Below are positions 63,764 to 64,000 of a stretch of DNA of 64,000 bases, in pieces. This stretch comes from Cedecea davisae DSM 4568. GTDB taxonomy: Bacteria; Pseudomonadota; Gammaproteobacteria; Enterobacterales; Enterobacteriaceae. The position numbers were made by a program, and so were the translations under genes. The stretch covers positions 3,240,865 through 3,304,864 of the forward strand of contig NZ_KE161030.1 in the NCBI RefSeq assembly GCF_000412335.2, given 5' to 3'. Each line of letters starts with the position of its first letter. Within the stretch, counting starts at the first letter, position 1. A model generated the notes under the pieces. The model made no database searches and was not told the origin of the DNA. It was given only the letters and a program-made list of their open reading frames with translations.

Positions 63764-64000
63764 AGGGTCTCCACAATGCGGTAAGGGAGCGGATAATCAT
63801 ATGCCGTTATGTGAGCGTTGTCGCGTTACGTTAAGTCAGTTTTGTTCCCGGCTCTCATTATCCCCCTCACCCCGTCCCTCTCCCCAAAGGGGCGAGGGGG
63901 CAAAAAATAGCGTTGTATCACCAGTGCCAGATCGCGTTAGATTCCGCAGCCACGCCCTTGCCCCCGGCTCTCATCGTCCCCGGCTTTGACCCAATTCAGG
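63764..64000. repeat. Terminal intergenic region with dispersed repeat fragments
   Basis: After the nudK promoter side, 63862-63900 carries a CCCCTCACCCC ... TCTCCCC-AAA-GGGG hairpin like that at 56342. CCCGGCTCTCAT occurs twice (63847-63858, 63963-63974). The last 23 bases (63978-64000) match 19 of 23 bases of the core of the 414-bp element (16071-16093). No gene is visible; the next one lies past the edge. Confidence 0.6.

Overview
The window is chromosomal DNA from a member of the Enterobacteriaceae. From about 13 kb to the end, gene order and protein sequences follow the alaC-glk-mntH-nupC-gltX-ligA-zipA-cysK-ptsHI-crr-cysM-cysAWUP-amiA-hemF-maeB-talA-tktB-nudK segment known from Escherichia coli K-12. 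It is not E. coli: the fry/ypd genes between ypdB and glk and the yfeK/yfeS genes between pdxK and cysM are absent, while an indolepyruvate decarboxylase, a second GGDEF protein and a spermidine-catabolism cluster are present. An Enterobacter/Cedecea-like genus is plausible, but the sequence alone does not settle it. I see no prophage, insertion sequence or CRISPR array.

Layout. 1-1 kb: 5' end of an RluA-type pseudouridine synthase and a small overlapping DUF4160/DUF2442 pair. 1.1-9.0 kb: accessory catabolic block made of a triheme cytochrome c, a Tat-exported flavoprotein resembling spermidine dehydrogenase, a 4-aminobutyraldehyde-type aldehyde dehydrogenase, a GntR/FadR regulator, a stand-alone Cache-domain protein and an APC permease. 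These fit oxidation of spermidine to 1,3-diaminopropane and 4-aminobutanal, then to GABA. 9.2-12.5 kb: Fic protein and a DHA2 exporter coupled to a pxpA-like gene. 13-24.7 kb: ypdK, alaC, ybiU, a ~414-bp inverted-repeat element, the pyruvate-sensing pair ypdA/ypdB, glk, yfeO, ipdC, an aldo-keto reductase and ypeC. 24.7-31.4 kb: mntH (MntR and Fur boxes), nupC, and a c-di-GMP pair (pdeA followed by an active-looking diguanylate cyclase).

31.6-35.6 kb: two tRNA-Ala, yfeC/yfeD, gltX, three tRNA-Val and one tRNA-Lys. Downstream of tRNA-Lys the tRNA end and terminator are repeated 171 bp further on, around five consecutive small hairpins. A FlxA-like gene with a near-perfect flagellar sigma-28 promoter follows. 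35.6-46 kb: yfeR, yfeH, ypeB, ligA, zipA, cysZ, cysK and the PTS operon ptsH-ptsI-crr. 46-51.7 kb: the sulfate/thiosulfate uptake operon cysPUWA, then cysM and pdxK. 51.8-54.3 kb: ypeA, yfeZ, yfeY (with a sigma-E promoter) and yfeX. 54.5-63.8 kb: amiA-hemF, maeB, talA-tktB, ypfG and nudK.

Themes: cysteine synthesis (cysZ, cysK, PUWA, cysM, with pdxK able to supply PLP), central carbon entry (PTS, glk, ypdAB, maeB, talA/tktB), and polyamine use on the accessory side. The items most worth a second look are the tRNA-Lys-derived repeat with its hairpin array, the 414-bp inverted-repeat element, the spermidine cluster with its orphan Cache protein, and the T-loop change in the third tRNA-Val.
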